From assembly GCA_012840535.1 (NCBI GenBank), contig DULF01000047.1, forward strand, positions 1 to 47,368: a DNA stretch of 47,368 nucleotides, read 5' to 3'. Of this stretch, positions 27,931 through 37,082 are shown in pieces. Under the pieces are notes generated by a model. The model made no database searches and had not been told where the DNA came from. It worked only from the letters and a program-made list of their open reading frames with translations. The position numbers were made by a program, and so were the translations under genes. The DNA comes from Clostridiaceae bacterium (GTDB lineage Bacteria; Bacillota; Clostridia; Acetivibrionales; DUMB01). How positions within the stretch are numbered: position 1 is the first letter of the stretch; each line of letters begins with the position of its first letter.

Positions 27931-29017
27931 AATTACAATAATAGGTCTCGGCCTTATCGGAGGTTCCCTGGCGAAGGCATTGCGCGAGCGCCTGGGAGTC
28001 TCTGATATTACCGCGATAGAAAAAGATTCCGGAACTATTGATAAAGCTGTAAAGGACGGAAGCATTTCACGTGGTTTTACCGCTCCTAATGAGCATGTCT
28101 GGAATTCTGACATAATCTTCCTGTGCACGCCGGTAAAACAAACTATAGAATACATTACAACCATCTATGATAAGACCTCTCCTGATTGCATTATTACCGA
28201 TGTTGGCAGTACAAAGGGAAAAATAATAGAGTGCGTAAATAATTTGCCAAACCCTCCTTGCTTTATAGGCGGGCACCCAATGGCAGGCGCAGAAAAAGAA
28301 GGGTACCTGGCGAGCTCTTCTCATCTTTTTGAGAATGCATATTACATATTAACCCCAAGCAAAAGCACGACAGAAGCTGCAATTGATTGCATGCTGCAAA
28401 TAGTACAGGGAATAGGTGGCATACCAATATTAATCGATGCATATACACATGATAGAATAACAGGAGCAATCAGCCATGTTCCCCATATTATTGCATCTGC
28501 CTTGGTAAACATGGTCAGGGAGATGGATTCGGGAGACGGTAGAATGCAAATGCTTGCGGCAGGCGGATTTAGGGATATTACAAGAATTGCTTCTTCAAAT
28601 CCCGACATGTGGGAGAATATTATCGCAAGTAACAGTAGTCATATCATAGAAATAATGAATACTTATATAAATATATTGAACAAATTTAAGGAGGATATGA
28701 TAAACTGTAATTCCAGAGGAATTTATGAGTTTTTTGATTCTGCAAGAAACTACCGTGAGCAGATGCCCTCCGGAAGAGTTGGACTAATAAGTCCTTTGTT
28801 TGATATAGTTGTCGATGTAGTGGACAGACCCGGTGTGATAGGTGAAATTGCAACCATACTTGGTAACAACAATATTAATATAAAGAATATAAATGTATCA
28901 AACAGCAGGGAATTTGAGCAAGGCTGTTTAAGGATTACCCTTCCTGATCAAAAAAGTGTAAATATTGCCTTTGACTTGCTAAGTATTAAAGGTTATAAAG
29001 TTTATAAAAGTAAATAA
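27911..29017 (+). CDS. tyrA: prephenate dehydrogenase with C-terminal ACT domain
   Basis: ITIIGLGLIGGSLAKALRE, GGHPMAGAEKEGY; VVDRPGVIGEIATILGNNNINIKNI ACT domain; 20-nt overlap with aroF. Confidence 0.9.
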   Translation: MNIVNSKITIIGLGLIGGSLAKALRERLGVSDITAIEKDSGTIDKAVKDGSISRGFTAPNEHVWNSDIIFLCTPVKQTIEYITTIYDKTSPDCIITDVGSTKGKIIECVNNLPNPPCFIGGHPMAGAEKEGYLASSSHLFENAYYILTPSKSTTEAAIDCMLQIVQGIGGIPILIDAYTHDRITGAISHVPHIIASALVNMVREMDSGDGRMQMLAAGGFRDITRIASSNPDMWENIIASNSSHIIEIMNTYINILNKFKEDMINCNSRGIYEFFDSARNYREQMPSGRVGLISPLFDIVVDVVDRPGVIGEIATILGNNNINIKNINVSNSREFEQGCLRITLPDQKSVNIAFDLLSIKGYKVYKSK

Positions 29018-29059
29018 ACAGGTTATTGTCTGATAACTATTTGATTGGGGGAATGAAAT

Positions 29060-30334
29060 GTGTTAGTTGCACAGAAACGCTCGCTAAAGGGAGAGATCAA
29101 AGTTCCAGGTGACAGGTCTATATCTCACAGGGCTGTGCTGTTTGGTTCGTTGGCCAAGGGTACCACTGAAATCAGCGGATTTTCCATGCAGGAAGATTGC
29201 CTTAGCACCATTGACTGTTTCAGAAAAATGAGTGTTGGTATAGAAATCCTTCCAAACAACAGGATAAAGGTCCATGGTAATGGACTTTACGGCTTAAAGG
29301 CTCCAACTTCAATCTTAAACGCCGGCAGATCCGGGACAACAATCAGGCTTTTACTTGGGGTTTTAAGCGGTCAACCCTTCGCCTCAACCATAACAAGAAG
29401 CGAAATTTCATTAAAGAAACCTGTCGGCAATGTTGTGCACCCTCTCAGGCTAATGGGAGCAAACATTATCGGAAAAGACGATGGCAACTACTGTCCTCTA
29501 TCAATTTCACCTTCATATCTCAAAGGCATTACCTATACACTTTCTCCTTACGAGACATATGTAAAATCCTCAATACTAATTGCAGGCCTTTATGCAGAAG
29601 GTGAAACTACGGTAATTGAAACTGAGAAATCCAGAGACCACTCTGAGTTAATGCTGAATTACTTTGGAGCTGATATAAAAGTAGATGGATTAAAAGTCAC
29701 CAGTCATCCGGTCAATAACCTGTATTCACAGAAAATTGAGGTTCCCGGAGACATTTCAATGGCATCGTATTTTATTACCGCAGGCCTCATTGTTCCAAAT
29801 TCAGATATTGTTATTAAAAACGTCGGAGTTAATCCGACCCGTGCGGGAATACTCGATGTATATAGGTCAATGGGAGCAAACATTGAAATCCTTAACAAAA
29901 GAACAGCCAATAACGAAAAAATCGCTGATATAAGAGTAACTTCATCGTCCCTGCGCGCTACGGTAATTGAAAGCAAGGATATACCGAGATTAATTGACGA
30001 GATACCCATAATCACTGTTGCAGCTGCCGTAGCCGACGGAACTACGATAATAAAGGGCCTTGAAGGCTTTAAAATAAAGCAGTCCAATAAAATTAACATT
30101 CTCGTCAGTCAGCTGTCTAAAATGGGGGCAAGTATTGAAGAAACAGAGGATGGCTTAATAATAGAAGGAGGAAAACCTTTACGCGGCACAATCATTGACT
30201 GCAATAATGATTTCTCAATAGCTATGGCAATGGCAATAGCAGGACTTGCGGCAAGCGGTGAAACCATGATAAGAAAATCACAAATTCTTGAAGTTGTATA
30301 TCCTGATTTCGGCTCAATACTGAGAAAGCTATAA
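29060..30334 (+). CDS. aroA: 3-phosphoshikimate 1-carboxyvinyltransferase (GTG start)
   Basis: LKGEIKVPGDRSISHRAVLFGSLAKG, LNAGRSGTTIRLLLG, RDHSELML; GGGGGAA SD. Confidence 0.95.
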   Translation: MLVAQKRSLKGEIKVPGDRSISHRAVLFGSLAKGTTEISGFSMQEDCLSTIDCFRKMSVGIEILPNNRIKVHGNGLYGLKAPTSILNAGRSGTTIRLLLGVLSGQPFASTITRSEISLKKPVGNVVHPLRLMGANIIGKDDGNYCPLSISPSYLKGITYTLSPYETYVKSSILIAGLYAEGETTVIETEKSRDHSELMLNYFGADIKVDGLKVTSHPVNNLYSQKIEVPGDISMASYFITAGLIVPNSDIVIKNVGVNPTRAGILDVYRSMGANIEILNKRTANNEKIADIRVTSSSLRATVIESKDIPRLIDEIPIITVAAAVADGTTIIKGLEGFKIKQSNKINILVSQLSKMGASIEETEDGLIIEGGKPLRGTIIDCNNDFSIAMAMAIAGLAASGETMIRKSQILEVVYPDFGSILRKL

Positions 30335-30363
30335 TTTTAAGGTTATATTTTTACAATAGAATA

Positions 30364-30394
30364 GTAAAACGGCCGGTTCCACCGGCCGTTTTAC
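30364..30394. terminator. bidirectional intrinsic terminator between aroA and rex
   Basis: GTAAAACGGCCGGT-TCC-ACCGGCCGTTTTAC, 14-bp perfect stem. Confidence 0.88.
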
Positions 30395-31053
30395 TCATTC
30401 TGTGTTTTATCTTCCACGCGTCCAAACTTTTCTTTTAACCTATAACCGAGCACCATAAGGCTATCACTCAAATGGACATTTTCTATTACTACGTCATAGG
30501 GCAGCTTCAAGTCCATAGGTGAAAAATTCCACAAACCTTTAATACCAAGACGGGCCACCCTGTCTGCAACTTCAGGGGTATGCTCATAAGGCACCGTAAG
30601 AATTGCTATATCCACTTTATTTTCTTTCAAAAATTCCTCTATTTTGTCAATATGCATTATTTCAATATTTTTAATCTTTTTTCCGATTATTTTCGGATTT
30701 ACGTCAAATATTCCCACAAGGTGGTACCCTCTTTTTTCAAAATTCCCGTAATTGGCAAGAGCTTGTCCCATGTTGCCTGCTCCGATGATAATCGTATTAA
30801 ATTTCTTATCCACTCCAAGAATTTTACCAATTTCATTATAAAGGTACTCTACATTGTAGCCGTAACCCTGCTGTCCAAAACCTCCAAAACAATTTAAATC
30901 CTGTCGTATCTGAGATGCTGTTATTCCCATTCTTGCGCTGAGTTCCTTGGAGGAAATCCTTGTTATATCCATTTTCAGCAAGTCTGAAAGATATCTATAA
31001 TACCTGGGAAGACGTCTTATTACCGCTATTGAGACCTTCTTTTTTGAATTCAT
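30391..31053 (-). CDS. rex: redox-sensing transcriptional repressor Rex
   Basis: AVIRRLPRYYRYL, SSKELSARMGITASQIRQDLNCFGGFGQQGYGYNV, GAGNMGQALANY. Confidence 0.95.
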   Translation of the reverse strand: MNSKKKVSIAVIRRLPRYYRYLSDLLKMDITRISSKELSARMGITASQIRQDLNCFGGFGQQGYGYNVEYLYNEIGKILGVDKKFNTIIIGAGNMGQALANYGNFEKRGYHLVGIFDVNPKIIGKKIKNIEIMHIDKIEEFLKENKVDIAILTVPYEHTPEVADRVARLGIKGLWNFSPMDLKLPYDVVIENVHLSDSLMVLGYRLKEKFGRVEDKTQNE

Positions 31054-31343
31054 TCGATTTCATTCCTCTCCTTATTATTAGTCTTTCTTCTTTTATTAAG
31101 CTTTTATTCACTGGAGCCATTTGCGTATAATGAGACAGCATTTATATTATAACAATTGAACCGGCTGGTACATACCCTGTAGAATTAATTACCTTATATA
31201 TTTTCATGATAATTAATAAAACAAATACAGTCAATTTCCAGCTAATGTAATTATAACATCTTTGTTATTTTATTGTCAATATTACCCGTATCCATTATGC
31301 GGCAAATACTTAGAGGGTTGTCCAGGATCTGGGGATTTTTTCA

Positions 31344-31388
31344 GGGGACATCTCACAAGGAAGGCCTGCTTAAGAAAGGTATGTCCCC
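31344..31388. repeat. GGGGACAT...ATGTCCCC inverted repeat downstream of amidase gene
   Basis: 8-bp perfect arms bounding 45 bp. Confidence 0.6.
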
Positions 31389-31399
31389 CGGCCTTAAAC

Positions 31400-32131
31400 T
31401 TAATCTGTTGCATTTTCCGCTGCAAAGTAATTTTTGATTCCTTCCTTTATTGCCAATGCCAACTTTTCTTTGTATTCCTTTGTCTGGAGCTTCTTTTCTT
31501 CTTCCGTATTCGACAAGAAGCCGCATTCAACAATCGTCGTCGGGGTTTTTAAATCTCGCAGAATTATTATAGGTTCCTTTTTGAGCTGCGGCTGACGCCC
31601 GTTTTGAGGATCAACGATTTCCCTTAAAGCTTTCTGAATTTCTGTGGCAAGCCTTTGGCTCTCCGGAGAATTAGGGGGATAAAAAGTCTGAGCGCCGTAA
31701 TATTGTGACTCCGTAAATCCATTCATGTGTATGCTGACAACTATGTCAGCGCCGCCTTCATCCATAATCTTTTTTCTTCTTTGCAAATCCTGTTTCCTTT
31801 TTTGCGTAACACTTGTGGTACCGGGCTGATATTCAAGCTTATCTTCAGTCCTGGTCATAATAACCTTAAAGCCGTCTTTTTCCAGGAATTCCTTGGTCAT
31901 AAATGCAATTTCAAGGTTCAGATCTTTCTCCTTTATGCCGCTGTAACTGCTTACCACGCCAGGGTCTTCTCCTCCATGTCCTGCATCTATTATCACTGTC
32001 TTTTGTGCGTTCTGAGGATTTGTAACTGGAGTTGCCTCTCCTGTGCCGACATTTAAGCTGTAAATCGCAATGAGCAGCAAAAAGATCAAACCGACAAGCA
32101 ATACATTGTTTTTCCTGATTATAACTATCAT
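31400..32131 (-). CDS. cwlD: N-acetylmuramoyl-L-alanine amidase (CwlD-like)
   Basis: VIIDAGHGGEDPGVVS, KDLNLEIAF, SIHMNGF, VVECGFLSN; N-terminal signal anchor. Confidence 0.85.
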   Translation of the reverse strand: MIVIIRKNNVLLVGLIFLLLIAIYSLNVGTGEATPVTNPQNAQKTVIIDAGHGGEDPGVVSSYSGIKEKDLNLEIAFMTKEFLEKDGFKVIMTRTEDKLEYQPGTTSVTQKRKQDLQRRKKIMDEGGADIVVSIHMNGFTESQYYGAQTFYPPNSPESQRLATEIQKALREIVDPQNGRQPQLKKEPIIILRDLKTPTTIVECGFLSNTEEEKKLQTKEYKEKLALAIKEGIKNYFAAENATD

Positions 32132-32232
32132 AGCAATCCCGTCCTAACCCATATTTGAATACACTATATGAATATTCACGTATAGGTTGGACATATTCCA
32201 TGAATAGAAGTAAAAATGATATGAATACGTAA

Positions 32233-32341
32233 GGGGGACATTCCTCTTCAAGGGATGTCACGATTGCGGAAGGGGGACACTCCTCTACGAGGGGTGTCAC
32301 GATTGCGGAAGGGTGACATTCCTCTTCAAGGGATGTCACCC
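32233..32341. repeat. 39-bp tandem repeat (2.8 copies), each containing a palindrome
   Basis: Copies start at 32233, 32272, 32311: GGGGGACATTCCTCTTCAAGGGATGTCACGATTGCGGAA and variants. Confidence 0.9.
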
Positions 32342-33205
32342 TATGAATATTAGATCATCTGTGGTGCCGCCGAGTTTATCAATGGCAGATTTTATCTCAA
32401 AGAAAGTTTCCATATCGATGGTGTTCCTGTTCTTCTCAATGTATCCCCTTAACGCAGGTATTGCCCTCCCATCACCGTATGTTGCCAGGCATGAAGCTCC
32501 CAATATCTTATTTTGCATCCTTAAAAAAGCACTTTTCAGGCATCTGTAAATTTTGTCGGATTTATTGCCAGCGCCAATATCAGCAAGCGCCATCATCAGA
32601 TATTCATGTGCATCCGTAAAGTCTTGCGCCGTTTCCAGTTTGCCTATTATCGGATCTACAGAAGGCAAACCTATATTTACAAGTGACTCCCTGATGCTTT
32701 CCTTGAATAGTTCATCATCATGTTCCGGAAGGGTAAACAGCATATCTATCATTTTCCCTACAGCCCTCTCCAATTTCCACAATCCCAGGACTTTTATCGC
32801 GTTTAACGCGATTAACGATTTATCTTCTTCAAGGTTTAGGCCTTCGCTGCCAAAAGCCAGTTCCATCATACTTTCTACAGCTTTATCCCCAAAGCTCTTC
32901 AGCTTGTTCAGCAAAGCCTCCGGCATACTGTCATCGCAAATCACCGCACCAATCTTAAACAGCTCAACCAGTTTTTCAAAATCATTGATGCCGTTAAAAT
33001 ACTCCAGCGGAGTTATACCGCCAATTTCATCGAAAGATGTGTTCTCCCATTTTGTCAGCTCTTCCCTGACACATTCCTTAAGATCATCTATAGACTGAAT
33101 AAAGCCGTCTTCGCTTTCATTATTGTCCATATCTGAAAATATTTTTTTGTACACACGACTTATTGCTTTATTGTAGTTTTTAAATATGGTTTCAGCTTTT
33201 ATCAA
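32336..33205 (-). CDS. HEAT-repeat-like alpha-helical hypothetical protein; probable TTG start
   Basis: Helical repeat sequence; ORF opens at 33232 but GGAGGT-ATCGGTA-TTG places the start at 33205. Confidence 0.65.
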   Translation of the reverse strand: MIKAETIFKNYNKAISRVYKKIFSDMDNNESEDGFIQSIDDLKECVREELTKWENTSFDEIGGITPLEYFNGINDFEKLVELFKIGAVICDDSMPEALLNKLKSFGDKAVESMMELAFGSEGLNLEEDKSLIALNAIKVLGLWKLERAVGKMIDMLFTLPEHDDELFKESIRESLVNIGLPSVDPIIGKLETAQDFTDAHEYLMMALADIGAGNKSDKIYRCLKSAFLRMQNKILGASCLATYGDGRAIPALRGYIEKNRNTIDMETFFEIKSAIDKLGGTTDDLIFIG

Positions 33206-33259
33206 TACCGATACCTCCATTAAAGCGGTCATGTATATAAAGCGTAAGAATTACACATG

Positions 33260-33790
33260 CTATCCTTTTTTATTTTTCGCAGCAGGCCTTGTCTTTGGTT
33301 TTCTAAACTGGAAACCATAAAACCCTGCCATATATGCAAACATTGACACTATCGGTACAACTAATGAAGCAGCAACATACCCGATCGTCGTACCTCCGGC
33401 CAGCCTTACCACAAAATAAACCGGTCCCATTAATGTTTTCAAAGCCAATTCCTTAATACGGTTCGCAACCGGGTCATTAAGCAGAATAAGCGGATAGATC
33501 AGCTGAATTACAATTAGCGGCAAAAACCCAATTAACCCAATAATCAGACCTTTCATGGGATATGGATTAAGGTTGTACTGGGGCCTTTTTTCTTTTACAG
33601 CCAGCTTTTTTAAATCCGAATACAGCATGGCATAAAGCAAAAGGAAATTTAAGAATGAGTATAAAGGTATCCATTTAGAGTAGTTGTCTTTTGTAATTGC
33701 CAAAAACATATAAAGGAATACGACAAAAACGACTAGAGAAATTATATAATCTATAAATACCCTAAATCCGCTTTTAATATATTCTTTCAT
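33260..33790 (-). CDS. predicted multi-pass membrane protein, function unknown
   Basis: Four or more hydrophobic segments; GGAGGTATTTTCATG start signal. Confidence 0.7.
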   Translation of the reverse strand: MKEYIKSGFRVFIDYIISLVVFVVFLYMFLAITKDNYSKWIPLYSFLNFLLLYAMLYSDLKKLAVKEKRPQYNLNPYPMKGLIIGLIGFLPLIVIQLIYPLILLNDPVANRIKELALKTLMGPVYFVVRLAGGTTIGYVAASLVVPIVSMFAYMAGFYGFQFRKPKTRPAAKNKKG

Positions 33791-33877
33791 GAAAATACCT
33801 CCGTGATACATCAAACACCATTAACAAAAATTATATATTAAAAAGGACAATTTGAAAAGGCTGGTTTCCCTTAAAAT

Positions 33878-34023
33878 TGTAGGGGCGGTCTCTGACCGCC
33901 CGTTTACTGCATGCGCTATTTCCAGAATTTGTATTTATGTTTCTATATATCAATGTGTTAATTTATCTCAACATTTTCACAAACAGTAACCCCATTTACG
34001 GGCGGCCTGAGACCGCCCCTACA
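33878..34023. mobile_element. MITE-like element with about 26-bp terminal inverted repeats
   Basis: Left TGTAGGGGCGGTCTCTGACCGCCCGT, right (revcomp) TGTAGGGGCGGTCTCAGGCCGCCCGT; 2 mismatches; no ORF inside. Confidence 0.6.
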
Positions 34024-34169
34024 TATCAGTTGATTCAATCGTGTTGATATATATATATACACATTTTATGCCGAGTTTAAACAAAAAAATTATTGAATTT
34101 GAAGATAACATCATTATGTGCTATTCTATTACGTAGACAAAATTTATACTTATTAATGGAGGTTTAAAC

Positions 34170-34856
34170 TTGGCTACTTATAAATATGACACGCATGTTC
34201 ACACGTCGGAAGTTAGTCCTTGCGGCAAAGTGAATGCTTTAGAACTGGTTAAATTATATAAAGCAGCAGGTTATGACGGATTAGTCGTTACTGATCACTA
34301 TTGTGACGAATACTTTTATTCCCTGGACGGACTTAGTTGGGAAGAAAAAATTGATATGTATTTAAGCGGATACCGTACAGCTTTGGCAGAAGGGCAGAGG
34401 ATTGGCCTGGAAGTCATTTTGGGTATTGAATTGCGTTTTTCAGAAAACGAAAATGATTATCTCGTTTATGGTATTGATGAATCTTTTTTAAAAAAATACA
34501 AGGAGTTGTATAAACTTGGTATTAAAAGATTCAGAAAGATGACCAGCGGTATGGATATATTAATTTACCAGGCTCATCCGTTCCGCTCATGGATAGAACC
34601 TGTTGACCCTGCACTTCTAGACGGGGTTGAAGTTTTTAACGGCAATCCCAGGCAAGACAACATGAACCATAAAGCCCTGTCATTTGCAAAAAAGCATAAT
34701 TTAAAAATGATTTCCGGTTCAGACTTTCATCGGAAAGAGGATTTGGCAAGAGGCGGTATTATAATACCTAGGAAGGTGAAAACCTCCGCAGAGTTAGTTC
34801 AACTATTGAGGAACGATGAAGTCCTTGGCCTTATAGAACCTGATTCCGTTTCCTGA
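34170..34856 (+). CDS. PHP-domain phosphoesterase-like protein (TTG start)
   Basis: YDTHVHTSEVSPCG, LVVTDHY, QAHPFR, SGSDFHR metal-binding motifs; GGAGGT SD. Confidence 0.88.
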   Translation: MATYKYDTHVHTSEVSPCGKVNALELVKLYKAAGYDGLVVTDHYCDEYFYSLDGLSWEEKIDMYLSGYRTALAEGQRIGLEVILGIELRFSENENDYLVYGIDESFLKKYKELYKLGIKRFRKMTSGMDILIYQAHPFRSWIEPVDPALLDGVEVFNGNPRQDNMNHKALSFAKKHNLKMISGSDFHRKEDLARGGIIIPRKVKTSAELVQLLRNDEVLGLIEPDSVS

Positions 34857-34880
34857 TATTTAAAAATCCTAATACTAAAA

Positions 34881-34914
34881 AAATAGTGGTTGAATCATAA
34901 ATCAACCACTATTT
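34881..34914. terminator. hairpin terminator between convergent genes
   Basis: AAATAGTGGTTGA...TCAACCACTATTT, 13-bp perfect stem flanked by A and T-rich tracts. Confidence 0.8.
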
Positions 34915-34936
34915 CTCTATTTGACTTTAAAAAATC

Positions 34937-36001
34937 TTATTTCTTTCCATATACTTCATCATAGAATTGCTGTGCGTTTTCTTTTGTAACTTCCTGAGTC
35001 GGCAGAGCAACAATCTTTGGAACTTCTTTACCATTTCTTAAATCATTGATTGAGTCAATTAACATTCTACCGTGCAGAGCTCCGCCACCTAAGCTTATTG
35101 AACCTTTCTGAGGATCTCCATTAATTATATTCAAAACCTCTTGCTCAGTTGCATCTATTGAGAATAAGCCATAATCATCATATTCTGAAGGATCAATAGC
35201 TGCTTTGATAGCCTCATTTCCACCTACACCGCCACCGGCACTCTGGCTGAGAATTACTCTAAGATTTGGATGTGCCTGAAGGATGTTTTCAGTATTCTTC
35301 TGACCCTGTTCAACAGTTAATGTGGCAGCATTAGCAACGAGCTTTGAGTTAGGGAACAGTTCTTTCATATGTTTTTCTATTTGTTGACCCTGGATGACAC
35401 CAACCTCAACTGTTGGTATGTCAAGATGCGCCCATTCGAATTCATTATCTCCATATTTTTCACGAATCCACTTAGCTGCGAGCTCAACTAATGCAGTACC
35501 GGTCTTGATCGGGTCAAGAGTAAGAGTTGTATAGCAGTTCTCAAGTCCTCTAGAGTAGTCGGTAACAATGATACCAGCATCCATTGCTTTTTTTGCTACA
35601 TCTTCGACGGAAGTCGGATCGATAGCTAAGATACAAATTGCGTCCATTCCGCTTTGAATAAAGTTTTCAATCTGCGAAACTTGTACTGATGAGTCTTGCC
35701 CTGCATCAACATATGTGACTTCCATCCCAAGGGATTCTCCATATCTCTTTGCTTCCTCTACAACTTCTGCCCATACAGGATTTGAAAGGTTATAGAACGC
35801 AAAACCAACTTTGAATTTTTCTCCACTTGCTGCTCCTTCGTCCGCTGGTTTTTCATCCGCTTTATCACCTCCTGTTTCCTGGGTAGTGGCAGAAGTTTCA
35901 CCTCCTGTTGTTTTGTCTCCTTCAGAAGTGCCTGAATTACATGCTGCAAACATAAATACTGTCATAACAACTACAAGTAACAATGCGAGTATCTTTTTCA
36001 T
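34937..36001 (-). CDS. sugar ABC transporter substrate-binding lipoprotein (periplasmic-binding protein 1/RbsB type)
   Basis: Lipobox MFAAC, low-complexity linker, KVGFAFYNLSNPVWAEV; start at internal MKKILALLL (ORF opens at 36064). Confidence 0.88.
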   Translation of the reverse strand: MKKILALLLVVVMTVFMFAACNSGTSEGDKTTGGETSATTQETGGDKADEKPADEGAASGEKFKVGFAFYNLSNPVWAEVVEEAKRYGESLGMEVTYVDAGQDSSVQVSQIENFIQSGMDAICILAIDPTSVEDVAKKAMDAGIIVTDYSRGLENCYTTLTLDPIKTGTALVELAAKWIREKYGDNEFEWAHLDIPTVEVGVIQGQQIEKHMKELFPNSKLVANAATLTVEQGQKNTENILQAHPNLRVILSQSAGGGVGGNEAIKAAIDPSEYDDYGLFSIDATEQEVLNIINGDPQKGSISLGGGALHGRMLIDSINDLRNGKEVPKIVALPTQEVTKENAQQFYDEVYGKK

Positions 36002-36050
36002 TTTTTCTCCCTCCATTTTTTTCATAGTAATAATATAATGTTTTGCTATT

Positions 36051-37082
36051 TTAAACGTTTTCAACGTTTATAGCCTTGATTTTCTTAATATACTCGTTTT
36101 TCCTGCGCATCGTAATGTCGTAAACAACCGCTGCCAGCATAAGTACGCCCTTCACAACCCATTGGGTGTATTCACTGACATTCATTAGCAGCAAACCATT
36201 ATCCAAAAATCCTACTATTAACACACCAACCAAAGCACCAAATATCGTTCCTTTTCCGCCTGAAGCACTAACACCGCCTAATACGCATGCAGTTATTACG
36301 TTAAACTCAAAGCCTACTCCATTTGATGACAAACCTGAGTTTGTTCTTGATAAGGTCAGCACCGCAGCAACTGATGTTAAGAAACCACAAATACTAAACG
36401 CCAGCATTTGCAGTGCACCAGTGTTAATACCTGAAAGCTTCGCTGCTTCTTCGTTACTGCCGATTGCATAGAAGTACCTGCCAAAATAGGTCTTTTTTAG
36501 TATTATTGAGCCTATTACGAATATTACAGCCATAATTATCAGCGATACCGGTATTCCGGCGATTGAACCCTGGCCCAGGAAAGAAAAACTTTTCGGAAAC
36601 CCGAATATCGGCAAACCGCGGCTTATCATAAAGCTTATTCCGCGAAGCACATTCATTATTGCAAGTGTGACAATAAGCGGCACAACTCCGGTTTTAACTA
36701 CTATTAGCCCGTTAATAAACCCTATGAAAGTACCCAACGCAATTACAATTATTGATGCAAGCAAAGGACTAATATTGGCATTAACCATAAGCCATGCGCA
36801 AAGAACATTTATCAGCGATATCTGATATCCTACTGACAAATCAATGCCTCCGCTTATCATTACTATTGTCATGCCAACAGCGACGATTCCCAAGGTTGAT
36901 ATTTGTCTTGCTACATTAAACATGTTTTTTATCTGAAAGAAATTCGGCGCATATATGCTAAAGAGTATAAAAATAGCTATTAGCACCAAGAAGACACCAT
37001 ATTCGTTCACTTTCTTTAAATCTATTTTAGATTTTTTTACAGTAGCTACACCCTGCTGATTCGTATTTGTATTAGCTTTCAT
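36051..37082 (-). CDS. sugar ABC transporter permease (RbsC type)
   Basis: GGIDLSVGYQISL, multi-TM, LGGVSASGGKGTIFGALVG. Confidence 0.9.
   Translation of the reverse strand: MKANTNTNQQGVATVKKSKIDLKKVNEYGVFLVLIAIFILFSIYAPNFFQIKNMFNVARQISTLGIVAVGMTIVMISGGIDLSVGYQISLINVLCAWLMVNANISPLLASIIVIALGTFIGFINGLIVVKTGVVPLIVTLAIMNVLRGISFMISRGLPIFGFPKSFSFLGQGSIAGIPVSLIIMAVIFVIGSIILKKTYFGRYFYAIGSNEEAAKLSGINTGALQMLAFSICGFLTSVAAVLTLSRTNSGLSSNGVGFEFNVITACVLGGVSASGGKGTIFGALVGVLIVGFLDNGLLLMNVSEYTQWVVKGVLMLAAVVYDITMRRKNEYIKKIKAINVENV

Noticed and set aside
31240-31290. Rex-like operator (TTGTTATTTTATTGTCAA) upstream of rex
   Set aside because: Right half-site TGTCAA differs from the expected TAACAA at two positions; too weak to call by eye.
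31911-32339. 142-aa minus ORF whose N-terminus contains 13-aa repeats (TSLEEECHPSAIV / TPLVEECPPSAIV / TSLEEECPPYVFI)
   Set aside because: The peptide repeat is a by-product of the 39-bp palindromic DNA repeat; the rest overlaps the amidase gene out of frame and lacks an SD.
32233-32341. Possible CRISPR array
   Set aside because: Tandem copies have no unique spacers, only 2.8 copies, and no cas genes are nearby.
32553-33098. 181-aa Ser-rich plus-strand ORF antisense to the HEAT-like gene
   Set aside because: Low-complexity antisense translation; the minus-strand ORF has a good SD and plausible start.
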